DNA of 64,000 nucleotides, taken from assembly GCF_014648055.1 (NCBI RefSeq), contig NZ_BMQJ01000017.1:62001-126000 (forward strand), in the 5' to 3' direction. This document shows, piece by piece, positions 34,899 through 43,559 of this stretch. Position numbers and translations under genes: made by a program. This stretch comes from Streptosporangium pseudovulgare. GTDB lineage: Bacteria; Actinomycetota; Actinomycetes; Streptosporangiales; Streptosporangiaceae. The notes below the pieces were generated by a model. It saw nothing but the letters and a program-made list of their open reading frames with translations, had not been told where the DNA came from and did not search any database. Each line of letters begins with the position of its first letter. Position 1 is the stretch's first letter.

Positions 34899-35483
34899 GT
34901 GTTCGTATGCGTATTCCTGGCGTCGAGCCAGAAGATCGACGCGAAGTATCTGACGTTGGCGGAGGAGGTGGGGGCCGAGATCGCCCGGCGGGGACACACA
35001 CTCGTCAGCGGCGGCGCCAGGGTCTCCTGCATGGGCGCGGTGGCCCGCGCCGCCCGCGCGGGCGGCGGCCGCACCATCGGGGTCATCCCCCAGGCCCTGG
35101 TCGACATCGAGGTCTCCGACGAGGACTCCGACGAGATCGTCGTCACCACCGACATGCGGGAGCGCAAGGGCGTCATGGACGCCCGGTCCGACGCGTTCCT
35201 GGTGCTGCCCGGCGGCATCGGGACGCTGGAGGAACTGTTCGAGATCTGGACGGCGCGCACGCTCGGCCTGCACGACAAGCCGCTCGTGGTCCTCGACCCC
35301 TGGGGGCTCTACGCGCCGCTGCGGCAGCTCGTGGACAACCTGCACGAGGCGGGCTTCACCCGGCCGAACGTCTTCGACGCGATCTCCTGGGCCACCACGG
35401 TCGAGGAGGCGTTCCAGCACCTGGAGAAGCGGACGCGGCACCTGGTGCCGAGCCCCGAGGAGATCGGCGAGTCCACGCCGTAG
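34899..35483 (+). CDS. LOG-family protein, second copy
   Basis: 194-residue classical LOG protein: VCVFLASSQKIDAKYLTLAE, LVSGGARVSCMGAVARAA, and the PGGxGTxxE catalytic signature LPGGIGTLEELFEIW. Short form typical of bacterial LOG dimers; Arg and Glu of the active site (RERKGVMD, GTLEE) are kept. GTG 34899 follows AAGG, 23 bases after the first LOG gene, so the two form a tandem pair, probably cotranscribed. The sequences differ strongly, so this is an old duplication or separate recruitment. Confidence 0.88.
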   Translation: MFVCVFLASSQKIDAKYLTLAEEVGAEIARRGHTLVSGGARVSCMGAVARAARAGGGRTIGVIPQALVDIEVSDEDSDEIVVTTDMRERKGVMDARSDAFLVLPGGIGTLEELFEIWTARTLGLHDKPLVVLDPWGLYAPLRQLVDNLHEAGFTRPNVFDAISWATTVEEAFQHLEKRTRHLVPSPEEIGESTP

Positions 35484-35508
35484 ACACCCGACCCGGCCTG
35501 GCCCGGCC

Positions 35509-35811
35509 TCAGGCCAGGCCGCGGCGGGTCAGCGCGGGCGGGCGCCGCCCGGCGAGGGCGTCGGCCATCTCGGCGGCCTGCCGTACCGGGCCGGGGCGGG
35601 TCGTGCGCAGGACCCGCGCCCCGGCCCAGACGCAGACCGCGGCCACGGCCAGCTCCGCGGCATCCTCGGCGGCGTCTCCGACCAGGGCCGCGGGGGTCAC
35701 GACCACGGTGTGCCCGGCGCGGGCCAGCCCGGCGATCTCGGCGACGGAACGGGCCTCCACCCAGCCGGGATCATCCGGATCTCCGGGGCCGATCACCACA
35801 AGAGCTGCCAT
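35509..35811 (-). CDS. Small conserved protein resembling part of dihydropteroate synthase
   Basis: 100 residues. MAALVVIGPGDPDDPGWVEA, then ARSVAEIAGLARAGHTVVVT and VWAGARVLRTTRPGPVRQAA, ending PPALTRRGLA. The pattern suggests half of a TIM-barrel like the C-terminal part of FolP, but no pterin or sulfonamide-site motif is complete. It is divergent from the DivIVA-like gene. I believe related small proteins occur at this locus in other actinomycetes. Function unknown. Confidence 0.6.
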   Translation of the reverse strand: MAALVVIGPGDPDDPGWVEARSVAEIAGLARAGHTVVVTPAALVGDAAEDAAELAVAAVCVWAGARVLRTTRPGPVRQAAEMADALAGRRPPALTRRGLA

Positions 35812-35853
35812 GACCCCAACCTTAGATCAGGGGAGTTGTGGCACGATTCGTAT

Positions 35854-36669
35854 GTGCTGGTCGTACTCGCGCTCGCGCTCGCCGCCATCGCCATACTCGC
35901 CGGTGTCTGGGCGGTCGCCACGGGACGGGGTGACGAACTGGGGGAGTTCACCCCGGACGTCCCGCCGCTCGGCCTGCCCGAGGCAGGGCAGCTCGGCGCG
36001 GTCGATCTCATGGCGCTGCACCTGCCGGTGAGCCTCGTCGGCTACCACACCGAGAGCGTGGACGAGGCGCTGAACCGGGTCGCCGCCGCGCTGAGCGAGC
36101 GCGACACCCGGATCGCGGTGCTGGAGCAGCGGGTGTCGGAGCTGCTGGCCGGCCGGCTCAAGGCCCGCCAGGAGGCCTACGCCGGGCCGCTGAGCGGTCC
36201 GCGCACCGAGCACGAGCCCGAGGCGCCGTGGGGCGCCACGGAGCTGCTGGAGACCCATCCGGAGGAGCTGGCGGCCCCCGGCGGTCCCCCGGACGTCCCC
36301 GCCGTGCCGTACGGCGACCGGGTGACCGGGAGCGGTGCCCGGCCCGCCCTCCTGGCTGAGGACGGCCCGGAGGCCGAGGACGGCCCGGAGGAGGCCGCCG
36401 CGGACGGCGAGGGCGGCGAGACCGGTGGGACCGGCGCGGCCCCGGAGCCCGGCGGCCGCCCCGCCCACGGTGACCGAAGCGATCGGGAAGACCGGGACGA
36501 CCGGGACGGTCAGGCGGGCGGCGACGACCGGGACGGCCGGACCGGCGAGCACGACCGGGCCGACGGGGCCGACGGGGCGGGCGAGGACGACCGGCCCGGC
36601 CAGGATGACAGGAGCGACCGCGGCGACCGGAACGACCGCGGCGACCGGGAAGTGCGGGAGGCGCGATGA
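35854..36669 (+). CDS. DivIVA-domain membrane protein with charged tail
   Basis: About 271 residues from GTG 35854; start uncertain, since no good ribosome site is seen and a TTG at 35836 is also in frame. An N-terminal span (VLVVLALALAAIAILAGVWA) is followed by a short DivIVA-like segment (LHLPVSLVGYHTESVDEALN) and coiled coil (ALSERDTRIAVLEQRVSELL). The last 130 residues are low complexity, ending in repeats of DRxDRxDRxD. DivIVA domains sense membrane curvature at poles and septa, so a cell-division role is possible. It overlaps tag by ATGA. Confidence 0.75.
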   Translation: MLVVLALALAAIAILAGVWAVATGRGDELGEFTPDVPPLGLPEAGQLGAVDLMALHLPVSLVGYHTESVDEALNRVAAALSERDTRIAVLEQRVSELLAGRLKARQEAYAGPLSGPRTEHEPEAPWGATELLETHPEELAAPGGPPDVPAVPYGDRVTGSGARPALLAEDGPEAEDGPEEAAADGEGGETGGTGAAPEPGGRPAHGDRSDREDRDDRDGQAGGDDRDGRTGEHDRADGADGAGEDDRPGQDDRSDRGDRNDRGDREVREAR

Positions 36670-37214
36670 CCGAGCCGGTGCGCTGCGGCTGGGCCGGTTC
36701 GGCCCCCGAGTACATCGCCTACCACGACGACGAGTGGGGCCGCAGGGTCGAGGGCGACGATCCGGTGTTCGAGCGGCTGACCCTGGAGGCGTTCCAGTCC
36801 GGCCTGTCGTGGATCACGATCCTGCGCAAGCGGGAGAACTTCCGGGCGGCCTTCGCCGGGTTCTCCATCCCCGCCGTGGCGGCGTTCGGCCCGGCCGACG
36901 TCGAGCGCCTGATGGGCGACGCCGGCATCGTCCGCAACCGCGCCAAGATCGAGGCCGCCGTCGCCAACGCCCGGGTCGCGCTCGACGTGGGCCTGTCCGA
37001 GCTGGTCTGGCGGTACGCCGACCCCGGAACCCCGGTCCCGAAGACCCTGGCCGACGTGCCCGCCCAGACTCCCGGTTCGAAGGCGCTCGCCAAGGAGCTC
37101 AGGGCGCGCGGGTTCCGCTTCGTCGGCCCCACCACCGCCTACGCGCTCATGCAGGCCATCGGCCTGGTCAACGACCACCTGGCCGACTGCTGGGTCCGCG
37201 ACGCCTGCCGCTGA
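36666..37214 (+). CDS. tag: DNA-3-methyladenine glycosylase I
   Basis: Base-excision enzyme removing 3-methyladenine from DNA. The 182 residues contain the zinc and base-binding signature RCGWAG with YIAYHDDEWG at the N-terminus, the HhH region (EAFQSGLSWITILRKRENFR) and the C-terminal NDHLADCWVRDAC, which supplies His and Cys zinc ligands. Length matches E. coli Tag (187). The ATG overlaps the stop of the DivIVA-like gene, showing translational coupling. Confidence 0.95.
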   Translation: MTEPVRCGWAGSAPEYIAYHDDEWGRRVEGDDPVFERLTLEAFQSGLSWITILRKRENFRAAFAGFSIPAVAAFGPADVERLMGDAGIVRNRAKIEAAVANARVALDVGLSELVWRYADPGTPVPKTLADVPAQTPGSKALAKELRARGFRFVGPTTAYALMQAIGLVNDHLADCWVRDACR

Positions 37215-37424
37215 CCTCCGGTCCCGCCCGCCGCCGGGCCGTGCCGCCCCGGTGAGCCCTCCCGGACCCGGCTCGGCACGGATCAGTTCCGCGCGTCCAG
37301 GGCCGTTCCATACAGACGGGACACCCGGAGCCTGATCACCACGCGCCGGTCCTTCACCATCTGTTCGAGGAACGCGGTCTCGTCCGCTCCGTGGTCGGGC
37401 GGTTCCGGTGGCCGGGCGCGGCGG

Positions 37425-38873
37425 TCAGGCGACGAGGGAGACCTCGCCGTCGTGCTCCGCCGTCACGGCCCGCGTGTCCCCGGTCCGGCGCAGTACGGCG
37501 AGCGTCACCAGGACGGCCGCCACGAGCAGGCCGGCGGAGGTTGCGAAGGCCAGGTGGTAACCGCCGGTGAGCGCGGCGGCCCGGCTCTCGCCGTTCCCGA
37601 GCAGCTCCTCCGTGCGGGACGCGGCCAGCGTGGACAGGACCGCGACGCCGAGGGCCATGCCGATCTGCTGGGTGGTGTTGAAGAGGCCGGAGGCCAGGCC
37701 CGCGTCGTCCTCGCGCGCACCGGACATGCCGAGCGTGGTCAGCGCCGGGAGGACCAGTCCGCCGCCCGCGATCAGCACCATCACCGGCAGCAGGTCGATC
37801 GCGTAGCCCGCGTTCACCGGGACGCGGGCCAGCCACAGCATGGCGGCCAGCAGCATGAGCAGGCCGCCCAGCAGGACGGCGCGCGCGCCGAACCGTGCGC
37901 TGAGCCGCGCGGAGACGAAGAGGGAGACGGCGCCGATGGACACCGCGGCGGGGAGCATCGCCAGGCCGGTTTCGAGGGCGCCGTACCCGAGGACCCGCTG
38001 CATGTAGAACGCGACGAGGATCTGGAAGGCGAACATCGCCGACAGCGCGAGCATCTGGACGAGGTTGCCCCCCGCGACGTTGCGCGAGCGCAGGACGCGC
38101 AGCGGCATGAGCGGGGTTCCCGCGGTGGCCTGGCGGACGACGAACCCGGCGAGCAGGGCGAGCGAGACGGCGCCGAGGCCGAGCGTGGGGGCTGAGAGCC
38201 AGCCGTGCTCCTCGACCTTGACCACCGTGTAGATCCCGAGCATCAGTCCCGAGGTGACCAGCGCGGCGCCCGCGACGTCCGCCCCGGCGGAGAGGCCGAG
38301 CCCGCGGTCACGCGGCAGCGCCGGGATCGCCAGGGCGATGGTGAGCAGCCCGATCGGCAGGTTGATCAGGAAGATCCAGTGCCAGTCGAGCAGGTCGGTG
38401 AGCACTCCGCCCAGCACCTGCCCGAGCGAGGCGCCCACCGCGCCGGTGAACGCGAAGACCGCGATCGCCTTCCCGCGTTCCCGCTCCTCGGTGAACAGCG
38501 TCACCAGGATGCCGAGCACGACGGACGAGGCCATCGCGCTGCCGACGCCCTGGCCGAACCGTGCCGCGATGAGCAGGCCCTGGCCGTCCGCGACCCCCGC
38601 CAGCACGGAGGCCGCGGTGAACACCGCGTTCCCGGCCAGGAACATCTTCTTGCGGCCGACCAGGTCGCCCAGCCGCCCCGCCAGCAGGAGGAGCCCGCCG
38701 AACGCGACGAGGTAGGCGTTGACGATCCAGCTGAGGCCGGCGGGCGAGAAGCCCAGGTCCCGCTGGATGGCGGGCATCGCGACCGTCACGATGCTGCCGT
38801 CCAGGATCGTCATCAGTCCCGCGGCGGACAGCACGCCGAGGGCCAGGGGTCTGCGAGGGGATGCGAACGACAC
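37425..38873 (-). CDS. MFS drug-exporter-type transporter (DHA2 family)
   Basis: 482-residue major facilitator with about 14 predicted spans. Signature elements: TILDGSIVTVAMPAIQRDLG (motif D1 region), WIVNAYLVAFGGLLLLAGRL, motif A GRLGDLVGRKKMFLAG, and motif C AVGASLGQVLGGVLTDLL. This places it with proton-driven multidrug and antibiotic exporters (EmrB/QacA class). No TetR or MarR gene is adjacent. The 210 bases between tag and this gene contain no supported gene. ATG 38873. Confidence 0.92.
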   Translation of the reverse strand: MSFASPRRPLALGVLSAAGLMTILDGSIVTVAMPAIQRDLGFSPAGLSWIVNAYLVAFGGLLLLAGRLGDLVGRKKMFLAGNAVFTAASVLAGVADGQGLLIAARFGQGVGSAMASSVVLGILVTLFTEERERGKAIAVFAFTGAVGASLGQVLGGVLTDLLDWHWIFLINLPIGLLTIALAIPALPRDRGLGLSAGADVAGAALVTSGLMLGIYTVVKVEEHGWLSAPTLGLGAVSLALLAGFVVRQATAGTPLMPLRVLRSRNVAGGNLVQMLALSAMFAFQILVAFYMQRVLGYGALETGLAMLPAAVSIGAVSLFVSARLSARFGARAVLLGGLLMLLAAMLWLARVPVNAGYAIDLLPVMVLIAGGGLVLPALTTLGMSGAREDDAGLASGLFNTTQQIGMALGVAVLSTLAASRTEELLGNGESRAAALTGGYHLAFATSAGLLVAAVLVTLAVLRRTGDTRAVTAEHDGEVSLVA

Positions 38874-38963
38874 GGGTCGTCTCCTGTTCCGTGGGGCAAC
38901 AGGAGAGACGCTAACAGATTGTTTTGTTGTGGACTATCCCTAATGGACCTGATCTGTTCTCGC

Positions 38964-39755
38964 CTAGCGGCCCTCGAAGACGGGCCGCTCCTTCCTGAGG
39001 AAGGCGCGGGTGGCGTTGACGTGGTCGTCGGTCCTCGCGCACTCGTCCTGGAGGACGGCCTCCTGGTCCAGGGCGTCCGGCAGGGAGGCGCCCGCGGCGA
39101 ACGCCAGGGCCCGCTTCGTGGCCCCGTAGGCGCTCGTCGGGCCCTGCGCCAGCCGTACGGCCAGCTCCCGGGCGGCGGCGTCCAGCTCGGCGGCCGGGAC
39201 GACCCTGGAGACGACCCCCAGCTCCAGCGCGCGGGCCGCGTCGAGCGGTTCGCCGAGCAGCAGGAGCTCGGCCGCGCGGGCCGGGCCGACCAGGCGCTGC
39301 AGGGTCCACGAGGCGCCGGAGTCGGGGGCCAGGCCGATTCCGGTGAAGGCCATGGCGAACCTCGCCTTCTCGGAGGCGATCCGCAGGTCGCAGGCGAAGG
39401 CCAGGGAGGCGCCCGCCCCGGCGGCGACACCGTTCACCGCGGCGACGACCGGCTTGTTCATCTCGGTGATCGTCCGGACGATCGGGTTGTAGTGGGCCCG
39501 CACGGTGTCGTTCAGCCCCTGGCCCGCGTCCAGGGAGGCCGCGTGCTCGGCCAGGTCCTGGCCCGCGCAGAACGCCCGGCCCGCGCCCGTCAGCAGCACC
39601 GCCCGCACGGCGGGGTCCTGCGCGGCCCGGGTCAGCGCGTCCAGCAGGGCGGCCTTGGCCCGCAGGGTCAGCGAGTTCATCGCCTCCGGCCGGTTGAAGG
39701 TGATGGCGGCGACGCCGTCGCCGACGGCGTAGAGGACGTCGTTCACGTCGTTCAC
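38964..39755 (-). CDS. Enoyl-CoA hydratase/isomerase family protein (PaaG-like)
   Basis: 263-residue crotonase-fold enzyme from GTG 39755 with AAGGAG eight bases upstream. Motifs: ITFNRPEAMNSL, VLLTGAGRAFCAGQDLAEHA (oxyanion hole and acyl-CoA site) and VVAAVNGVAAGAGASLAFAC. The GQDLAE motif and partnership with a PaaX regulator fit PaaG-type ring-enoyl-CoA isomerases of phenylacetate breakdown, but the other paa genes are absent, so general enoyl-CoA hydratase activity is equally possible. Start overlaps the paaX stop (GTGA), so translation is coupled. Confidence 0.85.
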   Translation of the reverse strand: MNDVNDVLYAVGDGVAAITFNRPEAMNSLTLRAKAALLDALTRAAQDPAVRAVLLTGAGRAFCAGQDLAEHAASLDAGQGLNDTVRAHYNPIVRTITEMNKPVVAAVNGVAAGAGASLAFACDLRIASEKARFAMAFTGIGLAPDSGASWTLQRLVGPARAAELLLLGEPLDAARALELGVVSRVVPAAELDAAARELAVRLAQGPTSAYGATKRALAFAAGASLPDALDQEAVLQDECARTDDHVNATRAFLRKERPVFEGR

Positions 39756-40564
39756 GAAGCTGGCTCCTTGGCTTCCTGCGGTTCGGTGAGGGTGAGATGG
39801 CGGTCGACGAACGCGGCGGCGGCCGGCAGGAGCCGGGCGGCCTCCCGCTCGAAGTAGGCCCGCGCCTTCTCCCCGGGCCAGCCGGGCGGCAGCAGGGCGG
39901 CGGGCAGCCCGGGGTCGCGGAACAGGAAGTTGCGCCAGCCGTGCACGAGCCTGCTGCGGGTGGCGAACACCCGGTCGCCGGAGGCGTCCGCGGGCAGCCC
40001 GCCGACGAGGTCGACGGCCCGGGACAGCCACTCCTCGTAGGCCGCCCCGACGCCGTCCAGGTCCCAGGCACGGGCGGCCAGCGCCGCGGGGTCGCCGTCC
40101 AGCGCCGCCTCGAACCGGTCGGCCCGCGCGCCCTCGGCGGCGAGGACCCCGTCCAGCTCGGGGGAGGGGCGGGGCCCGATCCAGGTGCTCTCCGTCAGGG
40201 GGGCGTACCCGATGAAGGCGAGGTCGGCCCGGAGCCGCTCCCGCCGGGGCCGCTCGCGCACCGGTTCCACCACGAGGATGTGCCACCGGCCGTTCCACGT
40301 GATCGTCTCAACTCGGTAAATTCTCATGGCCGTCTCGTCGAGGCGGCGCACGCACTTGGCGGTGGCCTCGTAGCCGGGCCCCTGGGGCAGTCTGGCGGGG
40401 GAGAGCCAGCCCTGCCGGACCATCCGGGAGACGGCGGTGCGGACGGCGGGACCGGCGATGTCCAAGGGTGCGAGCAGCCGGACGAGGGCCGCCACGGACG
40501 CGCGGTCGCCCCGGGAGCGCAGATGGTCCCCGTACAGATCGAACAGTGCGGCGCGGGCGTTCAC
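39752..40564 (-). CDS. PaaX-family transcriptional regulator
   Basis: 270 residues from GTG 40564. An N-terminal winged HTH (ARAALFDLYGDHLRSRGDRA, AVRTAVSRMVRQGWL) and the PaaX central domain (ITWNGRWHILVVEPV) followed by the PaaX C-terminal domain (WDLDGVGAAYEEWLSRAVDL) are complete. PaaX regulators sense phenylacetyl-CoA or related acyl-CoAs. It is cotranscribed with the downstream PaaG-like gene and likely controls it. Confidence 0.92.
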   Translation of the reverse strand: MNARAALFDLYGDHLRSRGDRASVAALVRLLAPLDIAGPAVRTAVSRMVRQGWLSPARLPQGPGYEATAKCVRRLDETAMRIYRVETITWNGRWHILVVEPVRERPRRERLRADLAFIGYAPLTESTWIGPRPSPELDGVLAAEGARADRFEAALDGDPAALAARAWDLDGVGAAYEEWLSRAVDLVGGLPADASGDRVFATRSRLVHGWRNFLFRDPGLPAALLPPGWPGEKARAYFEREAARLLPAAAAFVDRHLTLTEPQEAKEPAS

Positions 40565-40641
40565 GGGGACAAGTCTGGTCGCCGGACGGGGTCACGGACA
40601 ACGGTGCCGATTGCCGGATGAGTCGAAGGGGAGGCTGATCG

Positions 40642-40671
40642 TTACCATTCCGAGCGCGGAGGCGGGATAAT
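40642..40671 (+). promoter_or_regulatory. Candidate promoter for the DUF3117 gene
   Basis: TTACCA (40642-40647) and GATAAT (40666-40671) with an 18-base spacer, giving a leader of about 77 bases before the ATG at 40755. Confidence 0.5.
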
Positions 40672-40754
40672 AGGACATCACAGAAGACGTGAATGCGTCG
40701 GCCACCCTCGGGTCTGACGGAGATCCGGAGCCCGAAGCAGGAAGGGATACACGC

Positions 40755-40922
40755 ATGGCGGCTATGAAGCCGAGGACCGGCGATGGTCCGCTGGAGGTCG
40801 TCAAGGAAGGCAGGGGGATCGTCATGCGTGTTCCCCTCGAAGGCGGCGGCCGGCTCGTCGTCGAACTCTCGGCGGACGAGGCTGCTTCCCTCGGTGAGGA
40901 ACTGAAGAAGGTCGTCGGCTGA
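40755..40922 (+). CDS. DUF3117 small protein
   Basis: 55-residue protein from ATG 40755 (GCAGGAAGGG upstream): MAAMKPRTGDGPLEVVKEGR, then GIVMRVPLEGGGRLVVELSA and DEAASLGEELKKVVG. This is the complete, highly conserved actinobacterial DUF3117 sequence. Function is unknown; the near-invariance suggests a core cellular role. It stands alone upstream of pepA. Confidence 0.92.
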   Translation: MAAMKPRTGDGPLEVVKEGRGIVMRVPLEGGGRLVVELSADEAASLGEELKKVVG

Positions 40923-41111
40923 TCCCGATCCGAAACGGCGGTGCCACCGGGTCCTCCTGAGCGCTCCCCAGGGGAGCATGACGCCCGCCACGACCCGCGC
41001 GACCGCGACCGATGAACGCATGACCACGGCCCTGGCCGCCGGACCGCCCGAAGAGGCGGCTCGCGCCGGGGCCGTGGTGTTGTCCCCGGCTGACTGACTG
41101 GAGTGCTTTCC

Positions 41112-42596
41112 ATGCCCATCTCCCCGTGTTCCCTCGTCCCCCGGCCGCCGGCGGGCCTCGGCCTGCCCGACGCCGGACCGGCCGGCGCGTCCGCCGAGGG
41201 GGGTGAGCGGGTCGCCGGGGACGCCGGGCTGCTGGCCGTGCCGTTCGGCCCGGACCTCGCCCTCCAGGAGGCCGCGGCCGGGGTCGCGCTGCCGGTGCCG
41301 GTGGCCGCGCTGCTGGCCCACCACCGGGCCAAGGGCGAGGCCGGGGAGATCGTCGAGGTGTCCGTCGCCGACGGCGACTCCGTCGGCCGGGTGCTGCTGT
41401 ACGGCGTCGGCGACGGCTCGGCCGACGCGCTGCGCAAGGCGGGCGCGGCCGTGGCCCGGCGCGGCAGGGGCCGCGACGGGCTGCGGGCCGTGCTGCCCGA
41501 GGGTCCGGTCGAGGCGTTCGTGGAGGGCGCGCTGCTGGCGACCTACACCTTCCGCATGGGCGAGCCGCAGAAGCCCGGACCGGTGGAGCGGATCGAGTTC
41601 GTCGGCGAGGGGGCCGAGGCCGCCGTGGAACGGGGCGAGACGGTCGCCCGGGCGGTGGCGCTCGCCAGGGACCTCGCCAACACCCCGGCGTCGGTGAAGT
41701 CCCCCGCCTGGCTCGCCGAGCGCGCCCTGGAGCAGGGGGTCGCCGCGAAGGTGTGGGACGCCGAGGCGCTGCGCGCCGAGGGGTTCGGCGGCATCCTCGC
41801 GGTCGGCCAGGGTTCGCCCAACCCGCCGCGCCTGATCCAGCTGTCGTACGAGCCGGAGGGCGCCACCGAGCACGTGGTGCTGGTCGGCAAGGGCATCACC
41901 TACGACAGCGGCGGCCTGTCGCTCAAGCCCACCGAGGGCATGAAGTTCATGAAGACCGACATGGCCGGCGGCGCCGTCGTCATCGCGGTGCTGGGCGCGC
42001 TGGCCGCCCTCGGCGCGCGGGTCCGTGTCACCGGGTTGATCGCCGCGGCCGAGAACTCCTTCTCCGGCTCGGCCCAGCGCCCCTCCGACGTGATCACCCA
42101 GTACGGCGGGCGGACCGTCGAGGTCCTCAACACCGACGCCGAGGGGCGTCTGGTGATGGCCGACGCGCTGGCCTACGCCGACGCCGAGCTCGACCCCGAC
42201 GTCATGGTGGACATCGCCACGCTGACCGGAGCCATCGGCATCGCCCTCGGCAAGGGGCTGGGGGCGCTCTTCGCCTCCGACGACACCCTGGCCGCCGGCC
42301 TGGCCGCGGCGGGCGAGACCTCCGGCGAGCGGCTGTGGCGGATGCCGCTGATCGACGACTACGCGCCGGCCCTGAAGTCGTCCGTGGCCGACCTGGCCAA
42401 CGTCGAGGCCGGGTCCACCTACGGCGCGGGCTCCATCACCGCGGCGCTGTTCCTGCGCGAGTTCACCGGCAAGCGCCCCTGGGCGCACCTGGACATCGCC
42501 GGCGTCGGGCGCAGCACCGCCGACGAGGGCGTCTTCGCCAAGGGCGCCACCGGGTACGGCGTGCGCCTGCTCCTCGCGTGGCTGACCGGCCGGTGA
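41112..42596 (+). CDS. pepA: Leucyl aminopeptidase (M17)
   Basis: 494-residue M17 metalloaminopeptidase that trims N-terminal residues from peptides in the cytoplasm. The C-terminal catalytic domain has VLVGKGITYDSGGLSLKP, the metal-binding Lys and Asp in MKFMKTDMAGGA, and the family signature NTDAEGRLVMADAL. The N-terminal macro-like domain (about 1-150) is less conserved. ATG 41112 has GGAG eight bases upstream. A double hairpin follows the gene. Confidence 0.95.
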   Translation: MPISPCSLVPRPPAGLGLPDAGPAGASAEGGERVAGDAGLLAVPFGPDLALQEAAAGVALPVPVAALLAHHRAKGEAGEIVEVSVADGDSVGRVLLYGVGDGSADALRKAGAAVARRGRGRDGLRAVLPEGPVEAFVEGALLATYTFRMGEPQKPGPVERIEFVGEGAEAAVERGETVARAVALARDLANTPASVKSPAWLAERALEQGVAAKVWDAEALRAEGFGGILAVGQGSPNPPRLIQLSYEPEGATEHVVLVGKGITYDSGGLSLKPTEGMKFMKTDMAGGAVVIAVLGALAALGARVRVTGLIAAAENSFSGSAQRPSDVITQYGGRTVEVLNTDAEGRLVMADALAYADAELDPDVMVDIATLTGAIGIALGKGLGALFASDDTLAAGLAAAGETSGERLWRMPLIDDYAPALKSSVADLANVEAGSTYGAGSITAALFLREFTGKRPWAHLDIAGVGRSTADEGVFAKGATGYGVRLLLAWLTGR

Positions 42597-42604
42597 GCCG
42601 GGCC

Positions 42605-42651
42605 GGGTTCCGCGGGGACCCGCGGAACCCGGGACCCGTCCTACGGGTCCC
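42605..42651. terminator. Double hairpin between convergent pepA and O-methyltransferase genes
   Basis: A 12-bp perfect stem GGGTTCCGCGGG (42605-42616 with 42619-42630) is followed at once by GGGACCCGT/ACGGGTCCC (42631-42651). Likely bidirectional termination. Confidence 0.7.
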
Positions 42652-42680
42652 GGCCGTGGCGGGGACCCGCGGAGCGGGGC

Positions 42681-43331
42681 CTAGTCGTCGAGCTTGACCG
42701 CGGCCAGGACGCCCTCGCCGAGAGGGATCATCAGCGGGCGCAGCCGTTCGTCGGACTGCACGAGCTTGCCCAGCTCCCGCATGGCGACGGCGTCCGGGTC
42801 GCGGTGCGCCGGGTCGGCGATCCGGTGGCGCGGGAGGGCGTCGCCGAACACCACGATGCCCCCGCGGCGCAGCAGGCGCACCGCCTCGGCCAGGTAGTCG
42901 ACGTACTCCTGCCGGGAGCCGTCGCAGAAGACCAGGTCGTAGCCGCCGTCCGACAGGCGGGGCAGCACGTCGAGCGCCCGGCCGGTGATCAGCCGGACGC
43001 GGCCGCCGGAGAAGCCCGCCTGGGCGAAGACCTCCCGCGCCAGCCGCTGGTGCTCCGGCTCCACGTCCACGCTGGTCAGCGTGCCGTCCTGGCGCATGCC
43101 GCGCAGCAGCCACAGGCCGGACGCCCCGCAGCCGGTGCCGATCTCCACGACGGCTCGGGCGTTGATGGCCGTGGCCAGGAAGCAGAGGGCCGCGCCGCCT
43201 CCGGGCGGGATCGGAGGTGCTCCCACCTCCGCGCCGCGCTGCCGCGCGGTGCGCAGAATCTCGTCCTCCGTGTGGAACCCGTCGGCATAGGCCAGAGTGG
43301 CCTCCAACGGACTTGTCGGCGACTCTGCCAT
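42681..43331 (-). CDS. O-methyltransferase (family 3) divergent from sigE
   Basis: 216-residue SAM-dependent methyltransferase: AVVEIGTGCGASGLWLLRGM (motif I), LTSVDVEPEHQRLAREVFAQ, and the metal-binding Asp region YDLVFCDGSRQEYVDYLAEA typical of caffeoyl-CoA-type enzymes. It occupies the same place as the O-methyltransferase divergent from sigE in mycobacteria (Rv1220c, as I recall). Natural substrate unknown. ATG 43331 follows an AGGAGAGG ribosome site. Confidence 0.9.
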   Translation of the reverse strand: MAESPTSPLEATLAYADGFHTEDEILRTARQRGAEVGAPPIPPGGGAALCFLATAINARAVVEIGTGCGASGLWLLRGMRQDGTLTSVDVEPEHQRLAREVFAQAGFSGGRVRLITGRALDVLPRLSDGGYDLVFCDGSRQEYVDYLAEAVRLLRRGGIVVFGDALPRHRIADPAHRDPDAVAMRELGKLVQSDERLRPLMIPLGEGVLAAVKLDD

Positions 43332-43428
43332 CGGCCTCTCCTCCCGCTTTCTCCGTACACAGTCAGGCAGTGGGGCCCATAGTCCATATAGGCACTGGGT
43401 CGCAGCCTAAGGGAGCCGGGCCGGATCG

Positions 43429-43455
43429 GGAACTCATGTCGCCCGCGGTGCGTTG
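43429..43455 (+). promoter_or_regulatory. ECF (SigE-type) promoter upstream of sigE
   Basis: GGAACT (43429-43434), 16-base spacer, CGTTG (43451-43455). This matches the extracytoplasmic-function SigE consensus GGAACY-N16-CGTTR, pointing to autoregulation. Confidence 0.65.
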
Positions 43456-43559
43456 CACGGTTTAAGCGGCCTTTGCCGGTCCTCAGGACTGGCAGTGCAC
43501 ATGAGGGGGCGAAACCAGGCACTATGGCGATAGCGGTGGTCCCGGAGAGAGGAGTGCCG

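Noticed and set aside
37284-37395. Short minus-strand coding-like stretch ending in RLRVSRLYGTALDARN
   Set aside because: Too short, no ribosome site, no family match; could be a decayed gene end but not supportable.
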